Shown here in pieces: positions 46,786 to 58,896 of a DNA stretch of 64,000 nt. Both the position numbers and the translations under genes were made by a program. Origin of the DNA: Oasisia sp. SBJ-2009 (lineage: Eukaryota > Annelida > Polychaeta > Sabellida > Siboglinidae). Under the pieces are notes generated by a model, which was not told the origin of the DNA, did not search any database, and saw only the letters and a program-made list of their open reading frames with translations. The stretch is from NCBI GenBank assembly GCA_964017155.1, contig OZ024865.1, positions 41,243,200-41,307,199 on the forward strand. Direction: 5' to 3'. The stretch's first letter is position 1. Each line of letters starts with the position of its first letter.

Positions 46786-47082
46786 ATATCTCTGTCTCTC
46801 TGTCTGTCTCTCTGTCTGTTTCTCTGTCTGTCTCTCTGTCTGTCTCTCTGTCTGTCTGTATCTCTGTCTCTCTGTCTGTCTGTCTGTATCTCTGTCTGTC
46901 TGTATCTTTGTCTCTCTGTCTCTCTCTATGTCTGTCTGTATCTCTGTCTCTCTGTCTGTCTCTCTGTCTGTCTGTATCTCTGTCTGTCTCTCTGTCTATG
47001 TCTGTATCTTTTTCTCTGTCTGTCTGTCTGTCTGGCTGTCTGTTTCTCTGTCTGTCTCTCTGTCTCTGTCTGTATCTTTGTC

Positions 47083-47113
<31 letters not shown>

Positions 47114-47628
47114 GGCTGTCTGTTTCTCTGTCTCTGTATATCTCTGTCTCTGTATCTGTCCCTTTTTCTCTCTCTGTCTCTCTTTCTCCCCCTCTCACCC
47201 TCTCCCTCTCTCCCTCTCTCCCTCTCTCCCTCTCTCCCTCTCTCCCTCTCTCCCTCTCTCCCTCTCTCCCTCTCTCCCTCTCTCCCTCTCCCTCTCTCCC
47301 TCTCTCCCTCTCCCCCTCTCTCCCTCTCTCCCTCTCTGCCTCTCTCCCTCTCTCCCTCTCTGCCTCTCTCCCTCTCTCCCTCTCTCCCTCTCTCCCTCTC
47401 TCCCTCTCTCCCTCTCTCCCTCTCTCCCTCTCTCCCTCTCTCCCTCTCTCCCTCTCTCCCTCTCTCCCTCTCTCCCTCTCTCCCTCTCTCCCTCTCTCCC
47501 TCTCTCCCTCTCTCCCTCTCCCCCTCTCCCCCTCTCCCCCTCTCCCCCTGTCCCCCTCTCTCCCTCTCTCCCTCTCTCCCTCTCTCCCTCTCTCCCTCTC
47601 TCCCTCCCTCCCTCTCTCTCTGTTTCAG
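46786..47628. repeat. long pyrimidine-strand satellite (TCTG then CTCTCCCT)
   Basis: The left third is TCTCTGTCTG-type; from about 47195 it becomes CTCTCCCT octamers with hardly a purine for more than 400 bp. This strand asymmetry favours triplex (H-DNA) structure. Open frames of 250-356 codons across it are artefacts. Confidence 0.95.
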
Positions 47629-48823
47629 TTCAGTTTTGTCTTGGTCTGTCGCGGTCTTCTTGGTCTCCTCTGGTCTTTCTCTGTCTGTTTGTTGGTCTGT
47701 GTGTCTGTCAATCCATCTGTCTGTCTGTCCGTCCGTCTGTCCATCCAACTGTCCATCTGTCCATCTGGTCCATCCGTCTGGATTGCATTTATGCTGAAAT
47801 TTTGAATTTTTTCTAGTGAGCGAGCAGGATGGTTGGTAGATTAAAATGTGTATTCGTCTTGGTGGGGTGGGACTGCAGTCACAATTTTCAAACGTTTCTG
47901 GCTGTGATTGTTTTTTTTCTCAGGTATAACTGTGTTACTCGGCTGGTATACATTAACTTACTTTTATATCCATTACTCATAAAATGAGTACTTTGAGAGT
48001 ACTTGGGAGTTCATCACTATATTTATTTCATGATCTTGAGTCCTAATGTCATATACTTAAGATTTCTCATTGTACAAAACCTCTGCATTGTCATGGGAAC
48101 TGTTTAATGACTGGTCAAGATCAGTTGAATAAGACTGACCATCACATCAATGACCTACACTAGCAATTGATTTTCAAAAGTATGAATACTTTCAAATCTG
48201 CTCAAGTATTCCAGACAATACCTAAATTGTATTGACTAGACGGTGTTTGAATACAACTTTTTGTGACTTCATTTCCTCGGACTTTTCCTAGACTAAACTG
48301 CGACTTATAGGCTGAGATTTTTCCTATGACTTTATACTTCATTTCTGCCAACCTGGGCAACTGTCCACTGGGAACAGAGGAACTGCCCCTTCACACTAGA
48401 CCCTGGACACCTCTTGTATTTATGGACTTCAAATGATGGGTGTTAAATGTCAGTACTCTTACATAATACAGTACACTGTCACTGCCAATCCCTGTGGAGC
48501 TTATTCACTGATTCACACTGGCTGGACAGTGACATTGTTCAAAAGGTCCACTGTTTGTCTGGTGTGGATTGAGTGGACCATGGTCACTGTGAAAGTGACT
48601 ATTACAGCTGAAGCAGCAGGTAGGTCAGTGACTGTCACCGGATGTTGTCATTTTATATTAACCTGTTCCAGAAAAGTAAATTAAATTAGTTTAGGCATTT
48701 TGAGAAAATGTTAATTATTTGAGTTACCAGGTAGTTGCATTGGCATTGAAATTAACCTGGTGTGTAAAGTTCTACTGCTGTGTGAAATGCACTCCAGTGA
48801 TGTGACATGTGTGTAGAATGGTG
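47629..48823. other. non-coding stretch
   Basis: No supported gene. An open stretch at 48433-48643 ends in AGCAGCAG|GTAGGT, a splice-donor-like site, but I recognise no family. Confidence 0.3.
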
Positions 48824-49758
48824 CACGGACAAAACCCCCTCGGACAAAACCCCCTCGGACAAAACCCCCTCCATACATAACTCCCTCCATACATAACTCC
48901 CTCTAGACATACGCCATTTCCGGACAAAACCCCCTTGGACAAAACCCCCTCCATACATAATTCCTTCTAGACAATCCATTTCCGGACAAAACCCTCTCAT
49001 TAATTATACTAGTCAGAGGGTGACTTGCTTGAATAGCACCTTTATTATGCCAGTAATTATAAAATATTTGGTATGTATTTACATTTTTTACATACCAAAT
49101 TATATATATATATATGTATATACAATAAAATGAAATATGGAAAATAAATATAAGATTTAGATATAAGATATACACATTGTACATAATTTGTTCTTTAAAA
49201 TGAAAAAATATTTTACTATAATAAAGAAATAAAGATAAAATTAAAATAATACATCTATTTAACAATAATTGTGGTGTAAACTAGTTTATAAATAAATAAA
49301 TATATATAAAATGTCCTTTAAAATTGTTTAAAAAATAAATATATATATTATCTTCTAAAAATAAGTATAATTTAAATTAGTAGACATACATTATAAGAGG
49401 ACTAAAATATCATTTAAAATTATAATTACAATTGAATGCGTCCAATTTAAAAAAAATATATATTTATACAATTATTAAGTTAAGCTAAAATTTCAGAAGA
49501 AAAGATTGTTGTTCAGCACCACCGATCCGCTATATTATATATAGTATGCACAAATATACAGCCAAGCTAAGTTTACTTCTTTTGATAATTCTTGAGGCTA
49601 GTATCTATGATGAGGGGGTTTTGTCCGAATGGGTTTTGTCCGGAAGGAGCTTTTGTCTTGATGGAGTTATGTATGGAGGGGGTTTTGTCCGAGGGTTTTT
49701 TGTCCGAGGGCGTTTTCTCCGGAGGGGGTTTTGTCCCGCCTTCGCATCAAGCAGCTCT
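48824..49758. mobile_element. foldback-like element with iterated GGACAAAACCCCC termini
   Basis: The left end (about 48827-49000) is an array of roughly 15-bp units, GGACAAAACCCCCTC, mixed with CATACATAACTCCCT units. The right end (about 49612-49736) carries the same two unit types in inverse orientation (GAGGGGGTTTTGTCC and GAGTTATGTATGGAG). About 600 bp of very AT-rich DNA lies between. Inverted termini made of short tandem repeats are the foldback design. GAATGGTG lies next to the left end (48816-48823) and at 49759-49766, a possible 8-bp target-site duplication. Two more GTTTTGTC units at 49865-49890 and a GTGTAGAA pair (48811, 49894) allow a longer version. No coding capacity. Confidence 0.7.
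49066..49100. repeat. 12-bp perfect hairpin inside the foldback-like element
   Basis: ATTTGGTATGTA (49066-49077) and TACATACCAAAT (49089-49100) are exact reverse complements with an 11-base T-rich loop. Confidence 0.85.
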
Positions 49759-49899
49759 GAATGGTGATAGTATGTATGTATACATGAACCATAAGACCGA
49801 ACCATGCATGCATGTATAATATATCAAGAAAGTCTGGACACCCACATCTAAAACCAGTGGTTGGGATTTTGTCCGTTGGGGTTTTGTCTGGTCGTGTAG

Positions 49900-51361
49900 A
49901 ACCCATACATTTGAGGGGACACTTGTTGGACTTGGTGGTGACAGTACATCATGCTCAGTCGTGTTGTCAACTACAGCATAACAGATCACCACAGCGTCAT
50001 TTTCCTTATGTCGTCTGCTAGCCCAGTGTCTGCTCAGAGCAGCTTTGTGATTTTCACAGATTGGGTCAGGCTGGTCTTGAACCTAATATGTTCTTGCATG
50101 TTGTCACAGATGGATGAATGAAGACTGCATTGACCCTGGAGGACATGAGCCATGCCAATGAGTCTGTGGAACTTCGCTGACCAGCCCGATGGACATGTCA
50201 ACAGCACAGTTGTAAGGTAAGGGCCTCTAGCCTTGTAAACTGCCAGTATCAGAATGAATTGACCAATGCATGTATCTACAATCTTTCAGGAAGTTAGCCA
50301 AAATGATAGGACAAATGGCATATGATGAAAATTTAATTACGTTCTGTGTATAAATAGATGAATATTTTCAGTAAAATGTCATTATATCTGTATGATTAAC
50401 AACTACATTGTTATAATAACTCCAGATATTTAATTGAAATCGGGCAATAATTAGTGTTGGTAACCAAGTACTAAATTTAATTTCTGTAACAAAATCATAA
50501 AACATGTATTTCTCACACTGTCATTTTTGTTATAAATTACATTAAAATGAGCATAACTATGGAAATTATTATCACAGTAAAATAATTGTTGCACCATGTT
50601 CCTCTTTCTAGACATAACGTATTATGAAAAGCTGAATTGTTGCTTCCTGACAGATGTGATTTGTTTTGTGCAAATGGGTCAGGTATGTGAGTTCTAATGG
50701 TTTTATGATATCACATGCTTTGTTGTCAAGCTCGACTACACCCATAATTGTTGACCCTCTCAACCAGCTAGCAGACTTGCTGTCATGCTTCAGTGACAGT
50801 GTAAAGTGGCTATATCTGGTCAACTGTGGCAGACCAAGACCAAGCCTTCTGTACACAGGCTACTTGTCGACTGGTCCAATGCAGATATTCCAACAAGTCA
50901 CAGTTGAATGTCAGTATGTTGACAGTGTTCAATGAACTTAGGATTGCTGCGCTAGACGTCCCAGTAAGTGCGGCTGCCAAAGTGAACACAAACAACACCG
51001 TATATTTTCTTCTTCTATTCAGCCACCCAACTTCAACACTTTGAAGATCAACAGGGAATTTCTAAAGATATTATGCACTTTCTTGTTACTAAAAATGTCG
51101 AACAGTGAATTTTGGAAGAAATCGTGCTAAGTTTAACTGAAAATCAATATTGTCTAACACTTAAACTTCAGGGTGAAGTACATTGTTCAGTAATGTGAAT
51201 GTTCAAGGTAACTATTGAAAGGTAGATTTATGCGAAAGTTCGGTGGTTAATGAGACAACAATGTGAATCTGGATTTGTATGTTTGAATTTGTATGTTTGA
51301 ACAGGACAAGTTTCTGAAGGCACAGATGGGTGCATTTGTAATTGTACTGCAGTACGATGGA
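49900..51361. other. non-coding stretch
   Basis: Several GTAAG/GTATG donor-like sites (for example 50690, 50971) next to short open stretches hint at decayed or very small exons, but none can be joined into a gene. Confidence 0.3.
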
Positions 51362-51640
51362 AAGTAATGCTAAGGTAAGTTTTTTAATAGCACATTTGCC
51401 AATCATCAGGATTGATCATAGTGCTTTACAATTTATTTCTTGGCACACCTATTCTTTGGAACACCATATCGAGTTCTCTGGGAAGTATTCAGCCATGCTG
51501 CAAGTAATGTACAAAAAACAATTTGTAGACAAATATCTACCACTGTGTCTAGCCAGGCATTCACTTATACAGCTGGGTAAACTGAAGCACAGGATTCAAA
51601 CATGAGAGCACAAAGCTCTAGCTACTGTGCCACTGTCACT
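51362..51640 (-). mobile_element. tRNA-derived SINE with head, body and tail
   Basis: Minus strand: TGGCACAGTAG (51632-51622) matches the RNA polymerase III A box and GTTTGAATCC (51601-51592) matches the B box. The gap of about 20 bp between them is shorter than in a tRNA gene, so the head has a deletion. The body contains GCATGGCTGAATACTTCCCAG, shared with the four copies at 34.9-40.8 kb. The tail reads AAAGCACTATGATCAATCCT...GTGCTATTAAAAAACTTACC, the AAGCGCTTTG...GCGCTATA type of tail seen in many metazoan SINEs. This copy sets the orientation of the family. Confidence 0.7.
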
Positions 51641-51690
51641 GTGTCACTGTCACTGTGCCACTCTGCCACTGCCACTGTGCCACTACTGGC
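51632..51690. repeat. short GCCACTGTCACTGT repeat
   Basis: Imperfect 6- and 12-bp tandem units (CACTGT, GCCACT) directly at the head end of the SINE. Confidence 0.8.
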
Positions 51691-51958
51691 ATGTAGTAAT
51701 GTTCCATAATATAAGCAACATTTGTGGCAACATATTAGCAACATCTGATAACAGCTCTATGAGGTGAAATCATTTAAACTATCAATTGCTTTGAAGCTTT
51801 CAAAATTAGAACTTCCATAGAAATTCCAAGTTTATATTGTGGCATGGCAACTCAGCAATACCAACTGAGGACAAACAAGTCACCAAGTAGATCCTAGAGT
51901 TAGTTCCAAAAAACTTGATAGTTATGTTATCTTGCATATGCTGCAAAAAACATTTTAA

Positions 51959-52000
51959 TCACACACACTCACACACACGCATACTCACACATGCACACGC

Positions 52001-52052
<52 letters not shown>

Positions 52053-52079
52053 CAAACACACAGACACACACACGCATAC

Positions 52080-52125
<46 letters not shown>

Positions 52126-52284
52126 CAAACACACACACAGCAAACACACACACACACACACACACACATGCACACATCACACACACACACCACACACACA
52201 CACAACACACACAGACACACATAGACACACACATACAAACACACACAGACACACACACACACATACACACAGCAAACACGCACA

Positions 52285-52321
<37 letters not shown>

Positions 52322-52486
52322 CAAACACACACACACAGACACAGACACACACACACACACACACACCCATACACCACACACACACCACATACACAGCAAA
52401 CACACATACACAGCAAACACACACACAGACACATACACACACAGACACATACACACACAGACACACACCATACACACATACACACA

Positions 52487-52534
<48 letters not shown>

Positions 52535-52553
52535 ACACACACAGACACACACA

Positions 52554-52609
<56 letters not shown>
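51959..52609. repeat. 650-bp CA-rich compound microsatellite
   Basis: (CA)n blocks with recurring interruptions CAGCAAACACACA, CAGACACA, CATACACA and CACGCACA. Interruptions such as CACAGCAAACAC recur many times, suggesting block duplication. Open frames here (C-V-C-V or H-T-H-T) are artefacts. Confidence 0.97.
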
Positions 52610-52610
<1 letters not shown>

Positions 52611-55230
52611 CATTTTTCTGTAACTGCAGTTAAGTTTGAGGTCACAGTTTGAAAGAATCTACAGAACTTTGGCTTATTGTCACCTAAGTAATCCAGCCAC
52701 ATCACCACTGAGTGGTGTGTGAAAGGCTTGAGAAATGATTGCACAAACATAAGAACATACCATTTTAACATTTTTGCTAGTCCAATAATTCCCTGTTAAA
52801 TATGTGAATTGACTCACATATGTATATATACCGAGGTCAGTCTATTTAGCTTTTTTGTTCCTCAAATTTTAGCCCATCTATTACCCGTTTACTATCAATT
52901 TGCCCATCCAGAATAAATTTTACCCATCCAATTGAAGAGTCTCTAGGTAAACCAATGGTTAGAACGGTTGAATCAACAGGAACATTGCGTTTTGTCCAGA
53001 CTTTGCAAACAGATGAGTCAACCTGTTCGCATGTTGTACACTGACTGTTTGTCTGTTTCAGCTCTGGTTGCTGTCACCAACTGGGCATCAGTGGCTCTCG
53101 CATGTACGAACTCACGGCTGTCTGTTTTCTGGTTTGTGTCATGTCTATGTCATTTGTGTGACAGTCTGAATATCACTCCAGGTTTTGACTCAGTGTGACA
53201 CATCACTCAACATCATCAGCATTGATGAAATTAATGTCATGTTTGAAAAGTTACCAGGCAAAGATACAATTTTGATTATGAAAAAGTGAATGTTTGTGAT
53301 CTGCGAAAACCTATCCTGAAGAATATTCAAAATATTACTTTCAGGTTGTCCTTGTCTATTTCCTGGGAACAGTAGCAATGTGGTTACCATGGTTAGGTTG
53401 TGGGATCCATTTATTGCAGTTTTGAAGCTTTGACAATTTATAAATTTTGTTCAGTACATGATACCTTAGTTTATTGGGCTTCATTCGGCTGTATACATAG
53501 ATACCTGGCTACAGACAGCATTTGGTTTATGTCGGCAAATAGTATTTGCACATTGTATTTACTACAGATCTAATATGGTGAATTGACACATCATATTTTA
53601 GCCCGGTGTGTCTTCAAATGTAGGAAAAAAAGTCATGGAAAAAATGACAGGAAATAAAGTCACAAGGTGGAAAAAACACTACTTTAAATATTACCAATAT
53701 ACATTTTAATGCAAATCACTACACAGTGATATTCATTTGAGAACCATAAATGTATATAATACTAAGCATAAAATTAAAAAGTTGCACAGAAAACTATTAT
53801 TGTTCTGTATGTATACTTTTGACAATTCCTGCTGTAAAAGACTGGCAGACCGGATACTCGTTAGTTGTTCCTCATACTTGTTGGTATTCATCGTTACGTC
53901 TTATATTATGATCTTCAGTTAAGATGTCTCGTAGCTTGTATTTATGGTGTCCTGATTGTGGAAGACCTCTGGGTTATCATTGATACTTTTTAGGGACCTG
54001 ACTTGAATAAGAATGACCATCAGGTTAAAGAGCTACACATGAACTTAAATTCAAAACGCTGCCTTTGTATTAACTAAATAGTGTTCGAATACAACTATTT
54101 TGTGATTTATTTCCTGTGACTTTTCCTTGGCAAAACTGTGACTTTTTGTGAGTTTATTTCCGCCTACTGTCTGTTCATCTATTAGGTATTGCCAATAAGA
54201 CTTATTTTCAAACTGGAGGTTGTGATCACCAATTGAACATGTCTCAAAACAATGTCTTCCAAATTGCGAGCATTGCTACATGTTTTCTAAATACTACTTG
54301 CAAGGCAGCATGTCTTCAACATAGTGTAGATATGATTTTAAGGATAGTATTATAATTAATTAATTAATGACAAACCAGGAGCAGAGTTCTTCCTTTTTAC
54401 GTCTGTGTCAGAATGTAGGAGTGCACTACTGTAAATGCATCAGAATTAGTTTACTGGGAAACAGTCTTGTAACACTTCTTGTGATTTTGAGATTGATCCC
54501 TTTCATAATACACCTATACACATATTGCTAATTAAAATGATGACGTATATACAATATTGTTGTGATTTCAGATATTATCTCGAGATGTAGAACTTCTTGA
54601 TACAATCACAGAAGAGGAATATACGTGAGAGCATCACAGGTCGGTATGATGAGAGACTAACATGTTTAGAGAAGACGTCACTTGTTAAAAGTTGATTTGG
54701 CATATATTTTGAAAGAGGCATTCTTGGGGCATAATCCAGTAGTCAGATATTTTTAGTATCTACCTGGTATGTTCATACAGTTTTTAACCAGATTTCACTT
54801 TAAAGTGCTTTGTTTTATTTACAGTGTATTTTAAATGTATGTGACATTGAAGTTTGTCGTAGTTGTTATGCATGAAACAGTGTGCCTAGTTTCATTCTCA
54901 AAATCAACACCAATCACCTTGCACTCCCCATAGATGAATACCATCAACAGAGTGAACTCAGGGAGTCCAACGTTTTCGTCATGAGTCATCTTAGTCACCT
55001 CATGAGACACGCCATGATGCACTTATACATCATACGGGGGATGTACATAGTTTTTAAAACTTGCTAGTGGTCTATGCAATATCATTTATTCACGTCTCAA
55101 CATAAAATATATTTTTAACATATTGACCCCTTTTCAAGGGCCCCCCAAGTGCATTAGCTTTGTAGCGCTTACATTTTTCCGGCGTTATAAATGTTCCAAT
55201 TGACGTTTCTGCGCATGCGCGATAAATGTA
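52610..55230. other. non-coding stretch with one weak exon-like segment
   Basis: At about 52860-52945 there are GATGGG(N)AAATTT-type units resembling 18.6 kb. At 53062-53131 a 70-bp segment preceded by GTCTGTTTCAG reads ALVAVTNWASVALACTNSRL and then SVFW, which looks like a beta-propeller strand pair, but no neighbouring exon supports it. Confidence 0.25.
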
Positions 55231-55552
55231 AAATCACCAATGTGCAGCGGAACGACAAGGCATTTATGATATAAATACCACGGGCTGTTTGTTAGGATGT
55301 ATAATTATAACCTCTCAGGAAAGTTATTTGTCGCAGATTAACACGAGGCAAACAAGTTTCGATAACAAGCGCAAATCACGTGACTGTAGTGCGCTATAAT
55401 CCGTGACAGCTATTTAAACTAACGTAATATTTTAATGGATTTAATGACATTTTAAGCAACTCTTCACAGTAATTATCACAGGAGAGTTAACGAACAGCCC
55501 GTGGCATTTATACAAAAAATGCTTTGTCGTTGCGCTGCACATTGATGATTTT
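55231..55552. mobile_element. inverted-repeat MITE-like element
   Basis: The left arm 55231-55295 (AAATCACCAATGTGCAGCGG...CACGGGCTGTTTGTTA) pairs with the right arm 55486-55552 read in reverse (AAATCATCAATGTGCAGCGC...CACGGGCTGTTCGTTA), with few mismatches and small indels. The spacer of about 190 bp carries no ORF. The outer ends and target-site duplication are not resolved. Confidence 0.75.
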
Positions 55553-58500
55553 ATATTAATATACTACTATTATTGTAAATACTGATGTTGTGTCTAGTAA
55601 ATAAAGTTTCTGACATCTGAGATGTGCACATGCACTCCTGGCATAAACAATTATTTTGTGTCGCCCTTTTTGTTCAGAAACACATGGATTAGTCAGACAC
55701 AAGTTACGGAGCAATCACCGTGGACTGATACTGTCATTAAAAGAGATCTCAGCATCATCTCGGGAAAGGGAAGATGACACTGGAGAGCCAACCAGGTATC
55801 ACAGCCTACGGAACCCTCATGTGTTGTAGTCTCACAATTGTCATTTCTCAGTCAATGGAATGTAAGTTAACGGCAATGTTTATGAGCCAGAGAGAATGCA
55901 GCATTGTCTTGGTTGTGATCTGTTTATAAAGCAGCATTAAAGGTGACATGAACGTAATATTTATATTTAAACCAAGTAAATGACATTCTAATATGTTGCT
56001 ATTTAAATTGGCAGATATAGTCCCTGATAAGTTCTATACTTGGTCAATAGCATTAACTTCAAAGAATATTGTTCAAATCCTTGGTTCAGGCTGTTGATAA
56101 TAGTGAACAAACATTTTACTAGTGTAGTAACAATCATTCCCTAGTGCTACTCTTGTCTGTTGTAACCTAACACCAATCGAAATGCATCATGTAAGATATG
56201 TACAATTATTTAATGATAGAAAATTCACCACATATAACCAGAGATAAGCATTATACATGTGTGAGCAAAAAGTAGTAAACCAGTTTGTTCCACATCATTT
56301 GAACACATGAAATTTCCTTATGTTCATGTTGCCTTGTGCATATACACCTTGTGCATATACACCTTGTCATCTAATACCAGACTACAGCGTTTTGGCACTG
56401 TTTTTCAAGACATACTTTGTTTTTCAGAAAAATCCATACAAACCTGATACTCCTAAATGTTTTTCCAGTCTGGTATTGGATTTTATTATTATCTCTTGAA
56501 AAAATGTTTCCCGAACCATCACATCCAACTTAAAACTGCTAAAATAATTCACACAAAAATGCAACTTTCATACAGACTCTTCAGATGAGTAATGGTCACT
56601 AATTGGGGTCATGCACCAAGATTTTATACCCTAGCACCAACAGTGGACGCCATGTCACGAAAATGACAAGTATAGCCATCTTGTGTCACTGGTGCACATC
56701 CATTAGAATGCACCAACTAGAAAATAATTTTTAAGCATACTGCATACTTAATAATAACGAATACAGCATCTGCTTGAGGCGTGTGCATAGCCATGTTCAC
56801 TTGCGTTTACTTCACATAAACGTTGTCACAATGGGTGTTTCTTGGGCAGACAAAATGTGTTGGTAAAAGATTATCTGTGTCCAGATAAAATGAACACCAT
56901 AACCTAACTAATATTCCATTGCATGTGTGTGTTACGTGTGTGTGTATGTGTTAACCAATGTTTCTTTGAATGGATATGTATGTGTGTGAGTATTACCAAA
57001 TCTTTCATTGTGTGTATTTGTGTATTTATTTGTGTTAACTAACTTTTCATTGCATGTGTGTTAACTACACTTTTATTACATATGTGGTAACTAGTCTATC
57101 ATTGCATGTGTGTTATCCATCTACAGAAGCACAGCCTGTTAAGATGTCGTTCACCCCTTTTTAGAAACTAGAGACAGCTCTTGAATGAGGATTAATTATA
57201 ATAATAAACTTTATTTAATCCGTAAAGTAGGATGACTTTACTAAGACCATGTATACTTCTGTATAGTTAATTGGTGAATTTGAGCATCATAGTTTGTTTC
57301 CCTTCAGGCAATTCAGGAGTGCATGGCTGGATGTCAGCGCATCTACCCATCGTGCTGAAATGTTTGAAGTATGTGAAGACACGGAAACAGGGAGACAGAG
57401 GGTACCCAACAAGAAGAGTGGGACTTCTTTAATACTACAAATATCAGAGAGTTGCAGACATTCAGAAATCTGTGGCTCATCCACAATCGAAAGTTGAGAC
57501 TTATTTACTGAATATCATATGGTGCCACCTACTTATACAATGCTTACTGGAATGAACTGTGTTTCGCTAAGAAGGGTAAGCACAAAAATATTCAAATGAA
57601 TTGATATTTGTTGCAGAAACATTTACGAAAGTTTATCTTTATATGGTTTCACTCATATAACATTGGTTATTTTTTGGTGTGACTGTTGGTTTTTATTGCC
57701 CATCCCAGTGCAAACGAGGACTATGGAGAGTATGTCTCATTCAACAACAAAAACGTTGCATTAACTGGCTTCAATCAACCTGAACATTCTGATTCGTCAA
57801 TACTGTCATTCTTCGTTTTTACATATAATTTGTGCGCTGTAAGAGACGACATACTTTCCGTTGTATGTAACTGACAGTTGAATACATTATTTTACATTTT
57901 CAATTCAAACTTAATTTATTATCGGTTTAGATGTATAGACAATATAATGTCGTGTAGTGTTGAATTTGTATTACATATATATAGTATAATACTTGTACTT
58001 CGTATGTATATTGTAAATAAACTGTGAAACGCACTAGAGTTCTTGTTCGTGATGTAGCCACTGTGTAATACACATTACATTATGCCTGCTAAGCATACAC
58101 ATTCCTGAAACTTATGAATGTCAGATACTGTCTTTACAGTATGTTTGCTTTTATTGGCACACGTTCCACCCATATGTATCGTTTTAATTTATATTATTAT
58201 GACTTATAGTTATATACATGTATACATGTAATGGTTGATATCTATTTTCACCAATATTTGCAAAGAAAATATTATGCCTATTTGCTATGCTTATTTGTAA
58301 TTTTCCTACCATATGTGTCGAAACAGACAGTGTAAGAAGACTCACTCCTTCGTTTATTTATATTTGTGCTCAAACGTTCAAACCTACTCAACGTTTCTAT
58401 ATTGGTATGATTTTGGTCATCTGATAGTCTTACATAGTAAAGTTAATAGAAATTTGAGAGCGTATTTTTTGGATTTTTTTATTAGATGTTTACACAATTA

Positions 58501-58577
58501 ATCTCATACATTCAAGGACATAAGTTATTAATAAAGATTTACTTCATTTAACTTAACGTCATTTTGTACACAATTAT
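55553..58577. other. AT-rich non-coding stretch
   Basis: Contains a 17-bp duplication (CCTTGTGCATATACACC twice near 56335-56365) and a degenerate GTGTGTTAACTA-type repeat at about 56925-57120. An ORF of 67 codons at 57294-57497 has no recognisable family. Confidence 0.4.
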
Positions 58578-58896
58578 GACCGATCCACTTCGTATATTAC
58601 AACATTAGAAACTAGAAGATTAAGAGGAGACCTAATAGAAGTTTTTAAGATATTGAATGGATATGAAGATATTGATAGCAACATTTTTTTTCAAACAAAA
58701 AGAAGGTAGTGTGACAAGGGGGCATAATGCAGCGTTAGTCAAGCCATACTCTAGATTAGATAAAAAAAGAAAATTCTCCTCCCAGAGAACAATAACTGAT
58801 TGGAATAATTTAAGTCATGATTGTGTAAATGCCAGCAGTGTAAATATGCTTAAAAATAAAATTGACAATTCTCTGGCAAGGGCGGGCTATACCTAA
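58578..58896 (+). pseudogene. LINE ORF2 C-terminal fragment
   Basis: Reads TLETRRLRGDLIEVFKILNG then YEDID in frame 0 up to the run of eight T's at 58684-58691. A one-base shift continues it in frame 1: TRGHNAALVKPYSRLDKK, SSQRTITDWNNLSHDCVNAS, VNMLKNKIDNSLARAGYT and TAA. The R-x-L-x-G-D-L-I-E-V-(F/Y)-K...F-S-x-R-x-x-x-x-W-N-x-L...F-K-x-x-L-D layout is the conserved C-terminus of CR1/L2-like non-LTR retrotransposons. The upstream reverse transcriptase is absent, so the copy is 5'-truncated. Confidence 0.85.

Noticed and set aside
46735..47816. Ser/Leu/Pro-rich and Glu/Arg-rich ORFs up to 356 codons
   Set aside because: Translation of the pyrimidine-rich satellite in several frames.
51915..52771. 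His/Thr and Cys/Val ORFs up to 270 codons
   Set aside because: Translation of the CA-rich array.
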